In this document: one piece after another, positions 21,186 through 32,163 of the stretch
How positions within the stretch are numbered: position 1 is the first letter of the stretch
Layout of the letters: each line of letters opens with the position of its first letter
Notes under the pieces: generated by a model
Database searches by the model: none
The model's input: only the letters and a program-made list of their open reading frames with translations
Told to the model about the DNA's origin: nothing
NCBI GenBank assembly: GCA_002077065.1
Contig: NAJO01000038.1
Location: 248,001 to 312,000 of the forward strand
Length of the DNA: 64,000 nucleotides
Direction of reading: 5' to 3'
DNA from: Cryoendolithus antarcticus
Lineage: Eukaryota; Ascomycota; Dothideomycetes; Cladosporiales; Cladosporiaceae
Made by a program: the position numbers and the translations under genes

Positions 21186-22961
21186 CTAACAGATCCCAAG
21201 CCACACTCCCATGCCAGTCAACCCTCCGAAGAGAACAGCGATGCCCAAAGCTACCCCACCAGCGACTCGATCTCCCGCTCCTCTGAATCCGGCGTCGCCA
21301 CCAGGGAGCGCACCACTCTTACCCAGCATAACCCAACAGACGATTGCTGCAATAGCCAGTAGAAACACAGCCACCAACACGCCCACAATCTTCCAAACAG
21401 CCCACGAGATAACGAACTCCAACCCCTCCGTCTCAGGCGCGTTAATGTCACTGATTGAAGCCTCCATGAACCCCGACTCCGCATTCGCGAGCCGGTGCGC
21501 CCACTGCACGAACGCGAACCGCCTTCTCCCCAGCTTCGGTCTCCGAAACTGCGCAAGCAGCTTCTCCTCCGTCGTGCCTTGACTCTCAGCTTTTTGACTC
21601 GCAGGACTTTGTGGTGGCGCGATCCAGCCATACCCCGTATCTGCGAGGCGAGATGAAGGGCCGACGACGATGATCTGCGTGAGCTTGAATGGGATCATGT
21701 GGCGATAAGGGCCGAGAAGTTGTGCGTAGGAGCTTCGGAGTGATAGAAAGAGAGACTCGTCGTCATACTCTTTTGGTTTACTGGAGGATCTGGCGGTTGG
21801 GATGTTGGGTGGGTAGTGTACTGGACTCGTCGAGGGTAGCGTGAGTGTGGTCTGACGGCGGCGGTGGCGATTTATGCCAAGTCGTGCGGGAGAGCGGCGG
21901 AGACTGAGGTTCAGGATTGTCTCCTGTCCTGGCTCGACGGAAGGATTGGGAGGTGGTATGGGGATCATCTCAGGATGGCGAGCGCTCTCGGGACTGCTGA
22001 AGGGGTACGGCGTGCGGATCATATGGTCTGGTAGAGAGCCTGGGGAAGCTGTGGTGTCGATGTGTGGTGGCAGGACTTGCACATGCTTCGTGGACGACTT
22101 CGACTTAGCTGTAGGGGGTGGCGACGCCGGATGACTTGGCACGGATATCTTGCGAAGGACTCCTGGACTTCTGGGGTCTGTTGCACTGACCGGGCTCTGA
22201 TTGAAGCGCAGCGAGGCCGGGAGTAATGATCCCCGATCGCCCGGATGCATGGGTGTGAAGGATTGCAAAGTTCGGTCAAGCGCCTCATCGTCGCGCATCA
22301 AGGAATGCAGTGTGATCTCATGAGCGATGGCGTGCGCCGACAAGACTCGCTCGCGCACATCTGTCGCTGATTGTGTTGCCGTAGCTGGTGCAGGAGGCGA
22401 TACTGGTATGACGGAGGACGAACGGTATGCAGGCTCAGGATCTGGTGCAGACCGCGGCTCTTGTATGAGCGAGCTTCGGGGTCGATCTCCTCGCAGCGCA
22501 GAAAGCCGCGACAGCCTGGCCGATCTCCTCTCCGGCGGACTGCTTGGATGATCTGGCAGGAGCTCATCGACAGATCCATTGAAGTCCGTGCTGGGTGTGT
22601 CGACAGAGAAGCGACTCGTGTCCACAGGGCCAGCCGTCTCCCGTGCAGGCGACAGTTGTAAGTAGCCATCGCTCTCCGGCTGCGACGAACGACCGCGCTC
22701 CGTGCGCCGCGGCTCGTCGCCTTTCCGATGCCCACTACCACTCAAGCCATCCTCTGCATCGCCGTCACTGCTGCTGTGGTCGAAGAAGTCTGTAGTGCGG
22801 TGCCCGAAGTCGGCTTGGCTGGCTAGCGACTCCATGTGCATCTCTGGCCGAACACTTCGCACTGGGCTTGTCACTGCGTGAGTGATTCGAGGTGATCGTC
22901 GTGGAGAGTCTACAAGTCTAACACCAGAGTCGTGGGCTTGGGGGATGGTCTGGCCTTCCAT
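21186..22961 (-). CDS. unknown protein with disordered N-terminus and two C-terminal membrane helices
   Basis: Single open frame of 591 residues. About the first 380 residues are Ser/Pro/Arg/Asp-rich and low in hydrophobics, so likely disordered. A folded-looking segment follows (about 395-500: Leu-Phe-Leu-Ser-Leu-Arg-Ser-Ser-Tyr-Ala-Gln-Leu-Leu-Gly-Pro-Tyr, then Phe-Val-Gln-Trp-Ala-His-Arg-Leu). The C-terminus has a strong hydrophobic helix (about 520-548) and a Gly-rich second one ending at the last residue. I do not recognise the family. The long frame, membrane segments and conserved-looking core argue for a real gene. Confidence 0.8.
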   Translation of the reverse strand: MEGQTIPQAHDSGVRLVDSPRRSPRITHAVTSPVRSVRPEMHMESLASQADFGHRTTDFFDHSSSDGDAEDGLSGSGHRKGDEPRRTERGRSSQPESDGYLQLSPARETAGPVDTSRFSVDTPSTDFNGSVDELLPDHPSSPPERRSARLSRLSALRGDRPRSSLIQEPRSAPDPEPAYRSSSVIPVSPPAPATATQSATDVRERVLSAHAIAHEITLHSLMRDDEALDRTLQSFTPMHPGDRGSLLPASLRFNQSPVSATDPRSPGVLRKISVPSHPASPPPTAKSKSSTKHVQVLPPHIDTTASPGSLPDHMIRTPYPFSSPESARHPEMIPIPPPNPSVEPGQETILNLSLRRSPARLGINRHRRRQTTLTLPSTSPVHYPPNIPTARSSSKPKEYDDESLFLSLRSSYAQLLGPYRHMIPFKLTQIIVVGPSSRLADTGYGWIAPPQSPASQKAESQGTTEEKLLAQFRRPKLGRRRFAFVQWAHRLANAESGFMEASISDINAPETEGLEFVISWAVWKIVGVLVAVFLLAIAAIVCWVMLGKSGALPGGDAGFRGAGDRVAGGVALGIAVLFGGLTGMGVWLGIC

Positions 22962-23334
22962 GGCAACAGCTTGGCTGATCTGAAGCAGTGGTATGTAGGG
23001 ATATGTGGGTCGGCTTGCAGACCACGCACTGGCTGGAGTACCTCCAAAGCTTCACAGACTGAACCTCCAGGCGATAACCTTCTTTGCTACTGAATGTTTT
23101 CAATCTGTCTTGTCACCATCTCTTGTCGATTTTACCTAGTCAGTCTTGTGAGGATCCCCATGATGCGAAGCGTGTGATGCGGGCATCCTCAAAACAAATC
23201 GCAAGGAATGCATCAAGATTACCGCCAAGCTTTTCGGGCGACGACTTTGGCTGTCAACGTTACACAACGCACAGCCAACTCATCTCGGGTGTCTGCAAAT
23301 GCTCATGCGAGTCATCTATGCTTCCGTATCATCC
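22962..23334. other. intergenic
   Basis: About 370 bases between the unknown membrane protein start and the TFIIIC gene stop, both on minus. No additional gene is supported; a plus-strand open frame here runs antisense into the TFIIIC gene. Confidence 0.45.
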
Positions 23335-25440
23335 TCATGCGACGAACTTACCGCCACAGTATAAGCACTTGTTGCAGGCCGTAAAGAGTACTCTGGCAAA
23401 ATCCTCATCCGAGTTTCCCGTAGTCTTGTCAGGCATGAGCAGAGCGTACTCGTTCAAGCATTGCACATCGCAGAGTCTACATCGCTTGCTCTGCCCAGGC
23501 TCCTGGACGGACAGAAAGGTGAGCGCACACCGAGAGTACTGATGACCCGCAGGGCATCGTGACCAGAAGAGACTCTCGAAGGGTAGGTCCTGCGAACATA
23601 CGATGCACTTCTCTTGCGAAGCCAGATCTGCTGTGCTATCCTCGGAGAGCTTTGCCTTGACCACTCGAAGGGAGTGAAGTATGCGAGCCGAAAGTAAGCT
23701 TCCCGTGGGTTGAGGAAGGGCGTACCCTACATCTAGGATCGCTTCGATATTGCGAGTGTACTCTGCTCTCGTAAGACCTGGACGAGGCCGAGCACCTCCT
23801 GCCAGAACGGCCAGACGCTCGAGTCGGGCACGAGCGTTCGGGGCGTGATCAAAGATCTCCTTTCTGATTGAGCATACTGAATGCAGAACTGCAGCAGAGA
23901 CTGTCGGAGCTCCAGAGCTCACATCTGTAGAGATCGATTCGGGCATTACTAAACTCTTTATCATCACCTCAGTAGCTGCACTGCCTTGTTGACGCATGCT
24001 GAAGTGCATTATCTCAGCCGAGCCGCCGCACAGTTCATACGAGAGATCGCATTCTCGGGTGATGCTGACTTCACATAAGTCCATGGAAGCGATGAAGTGC
24101 GCAGGACTGCTGTCCGGCTCGCTCACAACGCAGACTGCCACAAGATCGCGTGTAGGCGACGAGGTGATGCCCCATACGATGTCTTGCACATGTCGACCCA
24201 GGCCGTGGGCGATGTTGAATCTTGACTTGCTTTCGTTGATCGCTTGGCGCCATTGCGGTCTGGCAGGCTTTGATGTCGTCTTCAAATCGGCGCCAAGACG
24301 GCACGTTTTCGACGAGGAAGTTGCAAGATGGGAGGTGAAGTGCAGATGAGTTGTACCCTCTGGGTCGGTTGTTTGCGCGAGACCGGTGACGGCGTCCCAT
24401 CGGCCATCAAGATCGTGGGTGTTGAATGCGTTCGTTTCGAGTTCCACCGAGACTATCGCATCCGCTGCGAAGACGACTGCTGTTGTGCTCCTTAATATGA
24501 AATACAGCGGTCCTGTGACGGGAGAAGCATTGGCCGTCGGCAGCGCTTTCACTTCCCCTACGTCCAGATCGACGTTTGATCCCGCAGTGACAACAATACG
24601 CACTGCGTGCAAAACACCAGCATTGATGAAAGCTAAGGAGCTGACCACGCTATCTGTCTCTTGGCTTTCCACTGCCCAGTCACTCCATGCGATATAAGTC
24701 AGCCTTACGTCAACTTCAATTTGTACGTTATGGGCTTCAGCAGGTCGAGTAGCAGCGATGGTATTCGCGGAGATGCGATGTAAGATCTTGACACTCCATT
24801 CACTCTCTGACGAGTCGAATAAGTCGTAGGATGAGCGAACATCGAGAATTAGTAGGTCGCCTCTCCCAGTCGCCACCGCCATGAGCTGACTACTCCGGCT
24901 CGGTCGAGATATGCTCAAGCCAAGATTGCGCATATCGGGAGCCCATGCGAAAGCGTTGATCCTTTGCCAAACCTGCTGCTGCTGAACAGGGCGATTTGAC
25001 AGGCTCTTGTCCTTGTCCTGCTGATACAGCGCTTGAACGGCATGATTGATTAGTAGACATCGATCCCACTGTGTACTGTCATGGGGGCGACCAGTACACT
25101 CCCAGATCGCCAAGACATGGTTTGAGTGTAGCACAGCCAAAGCACAGGTTTTGAACTTGGCTATACCAGACGGTGACCATGCTAGAGAAACGACGTGACG
25201 CTGAGATTGCTCTTCGCCCAATGACCATACAGCCGAGCCCATACCGGCATCCATAGGTGTGATATCCTCTACAGTGAAGACGCTGGCAGGTCGATTTATG
25301 ACATCCCACGTGCCTTTCTGACGAGGTACAAGGATGCACAGCGTCTCGCCAGCTCCAACCGCGATGTGGTTGTCCGCAGACCAGGCAAGAGCTTCGGGCG
25401 CTGTCGGCATGAAAGGGACGCGGATGACCGTGGCAACCAT
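23335..25440 (-). CDS. transcription factor IIIC subunit with C-terminal zinc finger
   Basis: 701 residues. The N-terminal part resembles the TFIIIC delta WD-like domain: an opening Ala-Leu-Ala-Trp-Ser-x-Asp-Asn, Leu-Ala-Trp-Ser-Pro-Ser-Gly and Leu-Ala-Val-Leu, as in the 90-kDa TFIIIC subunit. The C-terminal 90 residues hold a putative zinc finger with Cys-x2-Cys, Cys-x3-His, Cys-x2-Cys and a final Cys-x2-Cys-x2-Cys-Gly-Gly, the arrangement I associate with the TFIIIC zinc-finger family. TFIIIC binds A and B boxes of tRNA genes and recruits TFIIIB and Pol III. I am confident of the family, less of the orthologue. Confidence 0.82.
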   Translation of the reverse strand: MVATVIRVPFMPTAPEALAWSADNHIAVGAGETLCILVPRQKGTWDVINRPASVFTVEDITPMDAGMGSAVWSLGEEQSQRHVVSLAWSPSGIAKFKTCALAVLHSNHVLAIWECTGRPHDSTQWDRCLLINHAVQALYQQDKDKSLSNRPVQQQQVWQRINAFAWAPDMRNLGLSISRPSRSSQLMAVATGRGDLLILDVRSSYDLFDSSESEWSVKILHRISANTIAATRPAEAHNVQIEVDVRLTYIAWSDWAVESQETDSVVSSLAFINAGVLHAVRIVVTAGSNVDLDVGEVKALPTANASPVTGPLYFILRSTTAVVFAADAIVSVELETNAFNTHDLDGRWDAVTGLAQTTDPEGTTHLHFTSHLATSSSKTCRLGADLKTTSKPARPQWRQAINESKSRFNIAHGLGRHVQDIVWGITSSPTRDLVAVCVVSEPDSSPAHFIASMDLCEVSITRECDLSYELCGGSAEIMHFSMRQQGSAATEVMIKSLVMPESISTDVSSGAPTVSAAVLHSVCSIRKEIFDHAPNARARLERLAVLAGGARPRPGLTRAEYTRNIEAILDVGYALPQPTGSLLSARILHSLRVVKAKLSEDSTADLASQEKCIVCSQDLPFESLFWSRCPAGHQYSRCALTFLSVQEPGQSKRCRLCDVQCLNEYALLMPDKTTGNSDEDFARVLFTACNKCLYCGGKFVA

Positions 25441-26297
25441 ATCTGTGATCTGCTTCGTGATGGTTGTGTACGTGAGGTATGAAAGGAGTTCTTCACAGCA
25501 GACGCGTGTTGAACGCGTCCGAAATGAGATGTGCCGTCCAGTCCTCTGAACCCACCGCTACCTCGCACTTAGCATAGAGTGAGGTCGCGAGCAAAGCTTG
25601 CACCGATGTCGTTGTGCCTGGAGTTGCGATTTGCGAGTATGGCCTTTGGCTTGAGCACCGATTGCTGCGAATGTGCCATAGGCGATGCAAAGAGTTGGAG
25701 TTGATGCCAAGGATTGCTCCCACGCGGTGACAGGCCCTGGATCGAGATTAGCGCGAGTCTAATGAACTCTCGAATGGTTTCCACGAACGTCATCCAACAG
25801 CTGCCGACGAAGCGAGTGCACATCAACTGGACTCGCTTAACAAATCTTCCTTGGTAGATGTTGATCTTCAAACGGCATGTCATCTGTGCGACGAGGCGAG
25901 CAAAGCGAGGCATATCGATATCTTCAACGGTTTGTTGCACTTTCAATCGCCCCCTCACCTTAGCATTCCATCGCTGCAAGATTACCTGCTGCATAATTGC
26001 CAGCGATTCGCAATACTTCACTTCACAGTCTATGGGACCTTCACAACATAGCGGTACCTGCAGCGCGCTCTCAACGCCGTATCTACAGCGGGATATCCGA
26101 TCTACGTACCCCTGCCGTGTTCCTATAACGGCAGGGCATTTTGCATATTAGCCCAGCACGCGCCTAGTGGGATTGACGTAGGCATATCAAGCCACAATAT
26201 TCATTCGCTCGTTTACTTCGGCCTGGATCGCTTTCTCGTGTTGCGCGCTGGCGTATATCGGTCGTTGCATATTGTCTGAGCGCAAACAATAAGAACG
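25441..26297. other. intergenic, divergent promoter region
   Basis: About 860 bases between the TFIIIC gene (minus) and the kelch gene (plus). A 150-codon open frame on minus (25569-26021) has an ordinary composition but no recognisable motif or support. A fragment of an undetected gene is possible; I see none that I can defend. Confidence 0.4.
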
Positions 26298-28792
26298 ATG
26301 GCGGATCCCACGCAGCAGCGCCGACGCTCTATTTTCCGCGAGACTGGATTACTGGACGACGTTGCGACTGAAGTGGCGGCTGCGACTGTACAGAATTCGA
26401 GTAAGAGGGATCGGCCTGCTACCGTAAGGTTTCGGAGTAAAGACGAAGTGCGTGTAATAGAACGATACCCTGAGTCTGCACACACAGGTCAGAGGGTACA
26501 CAGCACATCGCCACTGAGCAGCACTGCGCTCATGTATCGACTCGGTGGTCTAGCGTTCATCCTTGCGCTCGCCTTTCCAATGCTACAAAGCACCGGCTTC
26601 CTGGGGCAAAGTGCACTTCCAGTACAGCCTGTCGACGCTGGTGTGATACCAGTGACAGCACGCTCACATGCTGGAGTGGACCTGTCGAGGCGAGACGACA
26701 GTCCGACAGATGTCTGCTTCAGGTGGGCGCAACAGTCGGCGGTGGTAAATGGAACACTGTACTTGTATGGCGGACAGGCTTCGACCTCAGAGGGCCAGAC
26801 GGAGAACACATGGAACAACGACTTCCTCACACTTGACCTGACGAAGTCGTGGGACATCGGCACACCATCGCTCACTGGACTACCACAACCATCTGGACCA
26901 CCTGCTGTGGCTCTGGGTACTCTGTGGAGCTCACATGAGTCGCTATTCCTCTATGGCGGGCAAGTGTCGTGGAAGCCTATCGTCAAGCCGGGTCCATACG
27001 CTACGTGGGAGTACAGCATACCAGACCAGCAGTGGATCGAGCATAGTAACCCGAAGACATCGAGTGGCAAGAGCGCGCCAAGTAATAACGATCCTGTACA
27101 AGGCGCATCAGAAGGTGCATCCATCAGCGTTCCATCGCTGGGTCGAGGTTTTTACTTCGGTGGACATCTGGACGAGTACACCACACAGAGCTGGGCAAAC
27201 TACATACCGCGACAGTACTTGCAGTCGCTTCTCGAGTTCACCTTCCCAGACCGGGCCAATCCTCAAGTTGATGCGCTGAGCAATGGACAGAACGCTGGTA
27301 GTGACGGGAACTACCGCAATGTCACTGAGGGCGGTCTGCAGTCGAAGGCTGGCTTCACTGACCGTGCTGACGGAATATTGGTGTACGTGCCGGGCTTTGG
27401 TGATGAGGGCATCCTCATTGCTATGGCTGGTGGCACGAATGAGACCTACGTGAGTGCCCCCTGTAGTGATGGAGTAGGGCTTGAGCTGACTCAACATTAC
27501 AGACCCAAATGAACAACGTCGACGTCTACGACATCGCAAAGAGCGAATGGTACAAGCAGTCCACCGCCGGCCCTACCCCCACGATGCGCGTCAACCCTTG
27601 CGCCGGCGTCGCAGCTGCACCAGATGGCAGCAGTTACAACATCTACATGTTCGGTGGTCAGAACCTGATACCTTATGGCAATCAGTCCCAGTTCGACGAT
27701 ATGTGGATCTTGACCGTGCCATCCTTCACTTGGATTCAGGTGGATATGAGTAAGCAATCCGTCCCATACGGCCGCAGTGGGCACACCTGCAACGTCTGGA
27801 ACGGCCAGATGGTCATGGTAGGCGGCTACGTTGGCACACAGCTCACCTGCGAAAGCCCGGGTATCTACGTTTTTGACATGAGCAACCTCGCATGGGTGCA
27901 GAAGTATACTGCTATCAGCGCTGGCTCAGCATCTGGCTCTGACACCTCCAGCTCCGCCTCGTCCGCCGCATCTGGCACGGCTGCAGCAGACTCTTCGTCT
28001 CCTTCCGCGTCGTCCTTCGTATCGACTGGCGCCAACAACCCATTCAACCAACAAGCCGCACAGCTATTTAACGGCACGTCACAAGGCGGTCTCGAAGGGT
28101 CTTACGGCTACTCCGTTCCCGCAGCCGTGATCTCAGTCATCGGCGGTGGTCCCACAGGCGGAGCCACTATCACCACACCCGCTGCTTCAGCAACAGCAGG
28201 CCCAATGGCTACAGGCAAGCCAATCACCTATACCGTCACCGACTCATCCGGTGCCACTGTCACCGAGACTGCTGCTCCCGGATCGCCGAATTCAGGCCAA
28301 GCAGCGTCGAACAACAAAAAGTCCGGGCCTAACATCGCCGCCATCGTAGCAGGCGTCATCGCAGGACTGCTGTTCATCGCCGTCTGCTACTTGTTGTTCT
28401 GCACGTACGTCTACCGCAAACAGCTCGCGCTCTACAAACATCATGTCGAGATGGCGCAGCGCCAGGCACGAGGCGAGAAGACTCCCGCAATCCCAGGCCT
28501 CCTGGCATCGGACCAAGCGTCGAAATCATCGTCGGACCGCCGGCGCATGGACATGGGCGGGTACTACAAGAACTCGGAAGAGGCGAGTAGGGTGGAGAGT
28601 GGAAGCAAATACTCAAGCCAGCCACAGACGCTGGTGGGGCAGGGCAACAGCGGCGGCGGGAGTGGAGCTGGGTATCAGAGCCTGCGGCGAGAAAGCAGTG
28701 AGGATGAAGATCTGTTGGGTGGGAGAGAGCCGACGTTCGTTGGTGTGCTTTTGAACCCGAGAAGGAGTTTGAGGGTCGTCAACAAGGACTGA
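26298..28792 (+). CDS. kelch-repeat membrane protein
   Basis: Exons 26298-27449 and 27503-28792 encode 813 residues; the 53-nt intron (GTGAGT donor, GCTGACTC branch, TACAG acceptor) joins frames at a codon boundary. Domains in order: a charged N-tail (1-78), a hydrophobic segment (about 80-100) that could anchor as type II, kelch blades (about 140-570) with Leu-Tyr-Leu-Tyr-Gly-Gly, Leu-Phe-Leu-Tyr-Gly-Gly, Met-Phe-Gly-Gly and Met-Val-Gly-Gly strands, a Ser/Ala/Thr-rich linker, and a strong transmembrane helix (about 665-690). A cytosolic tail with many Ser and acidic residues ends the protein. Related fungal kelch proteins are thought to lie at the cell surface. The partner is unknown. Confidence 0.88.
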
Positions 28793-28993
28793 GCATAATT
28801 TTCTGCGATTTCTATTGACAACGGACATATTGGGCGTTCTGGGCTGGCGCAACGTGTGGGGGACATCGCAGCAATGCCAGCGGCACAGGCATTTCATAGC
28901 GGCATGATAATGAAGCACCCTTTGATACACTTCGTACATCCTATGCTCGTAGGTGTCTTTCTATCAACTCGCTGTAGCCATCCTTTGGTCACG

Positions 28994-29308
28994 CTACCGG
29001 AAGTCAAGCACTCGAGCAGACATCGATGCTCTCTGATCTGGCCATTCGTGAAGCTCAACGTCCTCTAGCAAGTACATTGTTCGTCGCGACCTTCGGCAGA
29101 ACGGGCTCCGTTGGTAGTTGCCGTGGACCGGAAGTACTGAAGCATGTTGTCGACCTGTTGACCCGGCCTCGAGTTAGTGCAATCCACTACCATGCTGCTG
29201 ACGACAGTACGTACGGCAGTAGCTACGCCTTGCAAAGTAGATCGCGACTAATGCCAGTATGCTTGCGATGACCCCAAAGATGAGCTGGATCTTCGTGTCC
29301 TGGTCCAT
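28994..29308 (-). CDS. single-pass membrane microprotein, copy A of a four-member family
   Basis: Exons 29308-29215 and 29154-28994 encode 84 residues. The 60-nt intron has a GTACGT donor, a CACTAAC branch site and a CAACAG acceptor, and interrupts codon 32 after its first base. Residues 1-9 are short and polar (Met-Asp-Gln-Asp-Thr-Lys), 10-26 form one transmembrane helix with Phe-Gly, Ala-Ser and Ala-Leu, and 27-32 are Arg/Cys-rich. The soluble part has Arg-Gln-His-Ala, Leu-Pro-Val-His, a run of Arg, then Met-Tyr-Leu-Leu-Glu-Asp-Val-Glu-Leu-His-Glu-Trp-Pro and Ser-Ala-Arg-Val-Leu. Copies B, C and D share this plan, intron site and phase. No known family is recognised. Without the paralogues this gene would be hard to see. 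Confidence 0.82.
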
Positions 29309-30266
29309 GACCTGAATTTAGGTACAGAGCCTTGACTGGCTAGGCAGAGGAGTCATAAGTCGTGCGCATTCCTTCAATCTGCAGTGCGTGTTGGGCAGAG
29401 TGTGCTCTCGGGTCGCAATGTCGGGTATGGTGGATCAGCTGAATAAGAGACTTGTGCTTCTGTCGAGTGCTCGTGAGCCGAGACTTAGTCCCTAGACAGT
29501 CTCCGATGAGTCGTCCGTTGTAGAGCTAGGAGGGACTCTGATGACTTAGACGGAAGTACTGGCGACAAGAACATGACTGGTGAAGACAGGAAAAGCTGGA
29601 AGATATACTTGACTTCGTGGTCGACAAAGCGAGGCGAGGCACTCTCAATCAGCTGGGCGTGTACTATGATGCAGTCGCTGGAAACGCTTTCCAAGGCAGC
29701 TTTACAGTCGCAGAAGTGCTTTCGCCGCATACAGCGCAGAGGCGAAGGGATAAGTTAGCTGAGCGTCCGCTGGGCAGCGGATATAGAAGGATCCGGAGCG
29801 TCGGCGAGACGCCAGTGCCGACGAGCAAGTGTAGCGATAAGCTGGGCGGCAAGTTGCTTCGCCACAAACGAAGCGACGTTCTCTCCAGTCGGTCCAGGCC
29901 TGCGTCTATTAGCGTCGCTTTCGCTCCACGGATGTTGCTGCGCTCCGACTCGGCCAAGTCTCGACCATCATATAATATCGTACCGCGCTGCCTGCGCAAT
30001 AATCAGCTGATCATTCAAGCATTGTGGTGTTGAAGGGTTGAGACGGTGGCAGGTACGAAGGCTCGCCGTGAATCGACTATCGAGCAAATTGAGTGTACAA
30101 AGGACGTCTTGGGCAATCCTGATGCGACATTGAAGACACTTGTATTACTATTCAAGACGTCCTGTTCTCCAAGTAATTTCCAGCCCTGAGCTCCCGTACG
30201 CCGCCATCCTCCCGCTGGTATCACATCGTAGTCCTACCGTACACTCCGCCTATCCCTCCGGCGTCT
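29309..30266. other. intergenic
   Basis: About 960 bases between microprotein copy A and the RCR gene, both on minus. It includes the copy A promoter. Overlapping open frames at 29617-30033 (both strands) have no recognisable features. I looked for another microprotein copy and found none. Confidence 0.45.
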
Positions 30267-30929
30267 CTACCTCACGACTGGTGGCGGCCCCTTGGGCGGC
30301 GCGTATGCTCCTCCGTACGCCTGCTCAGGCTGCTGCAGCTCGATGGGGTTGTTGTTATTGTTGTTTCCATAGTATCCTGCATTCGCACCTTGGCCATACG
30401 CTGGTGGGGGGTTGTTGCTGTTGTTGTAGTACGGCTGCTGAGTCTGCTGATTTCCATACTGCGGCGCTGCGCTGTTGTACTGCGCAGGGGCGTGGCCAGC
30501 AGGAGTGCGGCCGAGAGTCCAGCCAGTGCCGCGGAAGGGAGCGTGGCCGTTCTTTCGGCGACGGCGCGCGGTGATGCAGCTGTGATGGGTCTGTCAGAGA
30601 TTGTAATAGGTCAAACTCTTGGAAGTTGCAGGCTTACGAGAAGACGAAGAAAATGAAGAAAGCGGCGAGGATGATCAGGGCGAGGACGAGCCAGCGGGCC
30701 CAGTTGCTCCAAGCGCTGTTGCGACATCTTTGACGGCCGTAGGCATCGTAGTAGCAGTTGCTAGGAAGGGATACAGTCAATGTTTGATACTATGAGCCAT
30801 GACTGCGCTGTACGGAGGCTCGCAACAATGACCGAGCGCGTTGCTAACGACTCTCACAGCCATACCGTGTGTGGACAGTGGACCATACCTGTTGTTATTG
30901 TTATATTGTCTTGTTTCGAGCGCAGGCAT
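30267..30929 (-). CDS. RCR-type membrane protein (Congo red resistance family)
   Basis: Exons 30929-30889, 30760-30638 and 30579-30267 encode 158 residues; introns are 128 and 58 nt with GTATGG and GTAAGC donors, and all junctions keep frame. Order: a short Asn-rich N-terminus, a Cys-Tyr-Tyr-Asp-x-Tyr-Gly-Arg-Gln-Arg-Cys segment, one transmembrane helix (about 36-54), a basic Ala-Arg-Arg-Arg-Arg-Lys stop-transfer, then an Asn/Gln/Tyr/Pro-rich cytosolic tail. The tail has a Pro-Pro-Pro-Ala-Tyr site of the PPxY type that binds WW domains of Rsp5-like ubiquitin ligases. Yeast Rcr1/Rcr2 affect chitin deposition and endosome-vacuole sorting of plasma-membrane proteins. A similar role is an inference from architecture. 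Confidence 0.82.
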
Positions 30930-32163
30930 CTTGGCTGAGATCACACGCGAGTCCTTGTGTTCGAAGATCTGGTCGCAAGTCGTCGCACGATAGCAAGATT
31001 TGAGGATTCGTCAGGTTATGTGCGTTGGTAGGTTCCACAATGCGACAGAGATAGGTAGATGTAAGTGACGACAGAAGTCACAGATGGCAAGTGGTCCGGT
31101 CTTTGTACGCCGGATGACGAGGTCAAGCTTGGTGATGGAGATGATCGCTTGGCGTGAACGTTCGATGCGCAGCACTCAGCCACACATCTGATCACGGCGA
31201 GCACGCGGTCTCGCAAATCTAGTCTGCACAGAGGTGGTATTTGCGAGGCATAATTGTCATGACATACACATGTTGAGAGCGTATTCGCTTCTCTCTATCG
31301 ACACCTCCGCAGCCTCACGGCGTGTTCGGAATATTGATTCCATCGCAGCTATGTCACTCATGCCCCAGGGCATCTCCGCCACAGCGATCTTCGACATGAC
31401 GTGCACCCAAGCCAAACTCTCGAAGCAAGGATCGCTCGGCGAGAACCTGGCTCGGCATTTGTCTTGCAAACTCTCCACTTTCTTCGCTAGGCTCAAAACA
31501 GCTCCTTGCGACTGCCAGCTCAGCGTGCATGAGCTTTCAAAGAACACAGCCAATCATCGCGCAAGGACGCGATGTCAAAAGGTATGCGCTGGCATTGGGT
31601 CTGTGCGAGAGGTAGGTGTTTGGGAGGAATTTTGGAGAGCACATCTTGATCTCTTCTTCATCCATTCCCTCATGATTAGGTTGTGTGGCAAAGGAAGCGC
31701 GAGCGACACTGGCGAATTCCTTGTCATGTCCCAACGACATGATTGGGGTTGCAACGTTGACTCTGCGGACGGCATGGCGGGAGGAGGCCTTCAACAATCA
31801 GCACGACACCAAGCAAGACCGATCACTGGCTGCGGAAAGAGCCTCTGAGATGAGGAGCCTCATGAGATGATTGGCAGCATTGTCACTGTACTCGTATACT
31901 CATCTCTCGTGTCCTATGCTGCGCTCCTATTCTCTATGAGAAATACACCGGCACCTGCTTCTGATTCAATCATGCCACCCGCTGGCCGTGAGCAAGGACA
32001 AAAGAGACCCAGAGCTCCCCTAGCCATTGCTGGCACGCAGCTCTCCGCGCTGTCATCCACTCTCATGCCCAGGTAATGTCAGGGTCGTAGGAAAGTCAGA
32101 TCGCTATGCGGTCGTGGCGTCGTATAATGCGGCAATGGCCATGGTTGGCAAAGATACCGGCGC
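30930..32163. other. intergenic, possible undetected gene
   Basis: About 1.2 kb with no gene I can support. A 204-codon frame on plus (31234-31848) has a shadow-like composition. On minus, two adjoining frames (31797-31537 and 31553-31257) look somewhat more protein-like, the lower one with a regular amphipathic pattern (Ala-Lys-Lys-Val-Glu-Ser-Leu-Gln-Asp-Lys-Cys). I could not find splice sites that join them convincingly, and no domain is recognisable. Confidence 0.3.

Noticed and set aside
25569..26021. A 150-codon minus-strand frame upstream of the TFIIIC gene
   Set aside because: No motif or repeat; it may be leader sequence. Kept only as a note in the intergenic entry.
31234..31848. 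A 204-codon plus-strand frame as a gene
   Set aside because: Composition shows no domain or secondary-structure pattern, the opposite strand is equally open, and no splice-supported extension exists.
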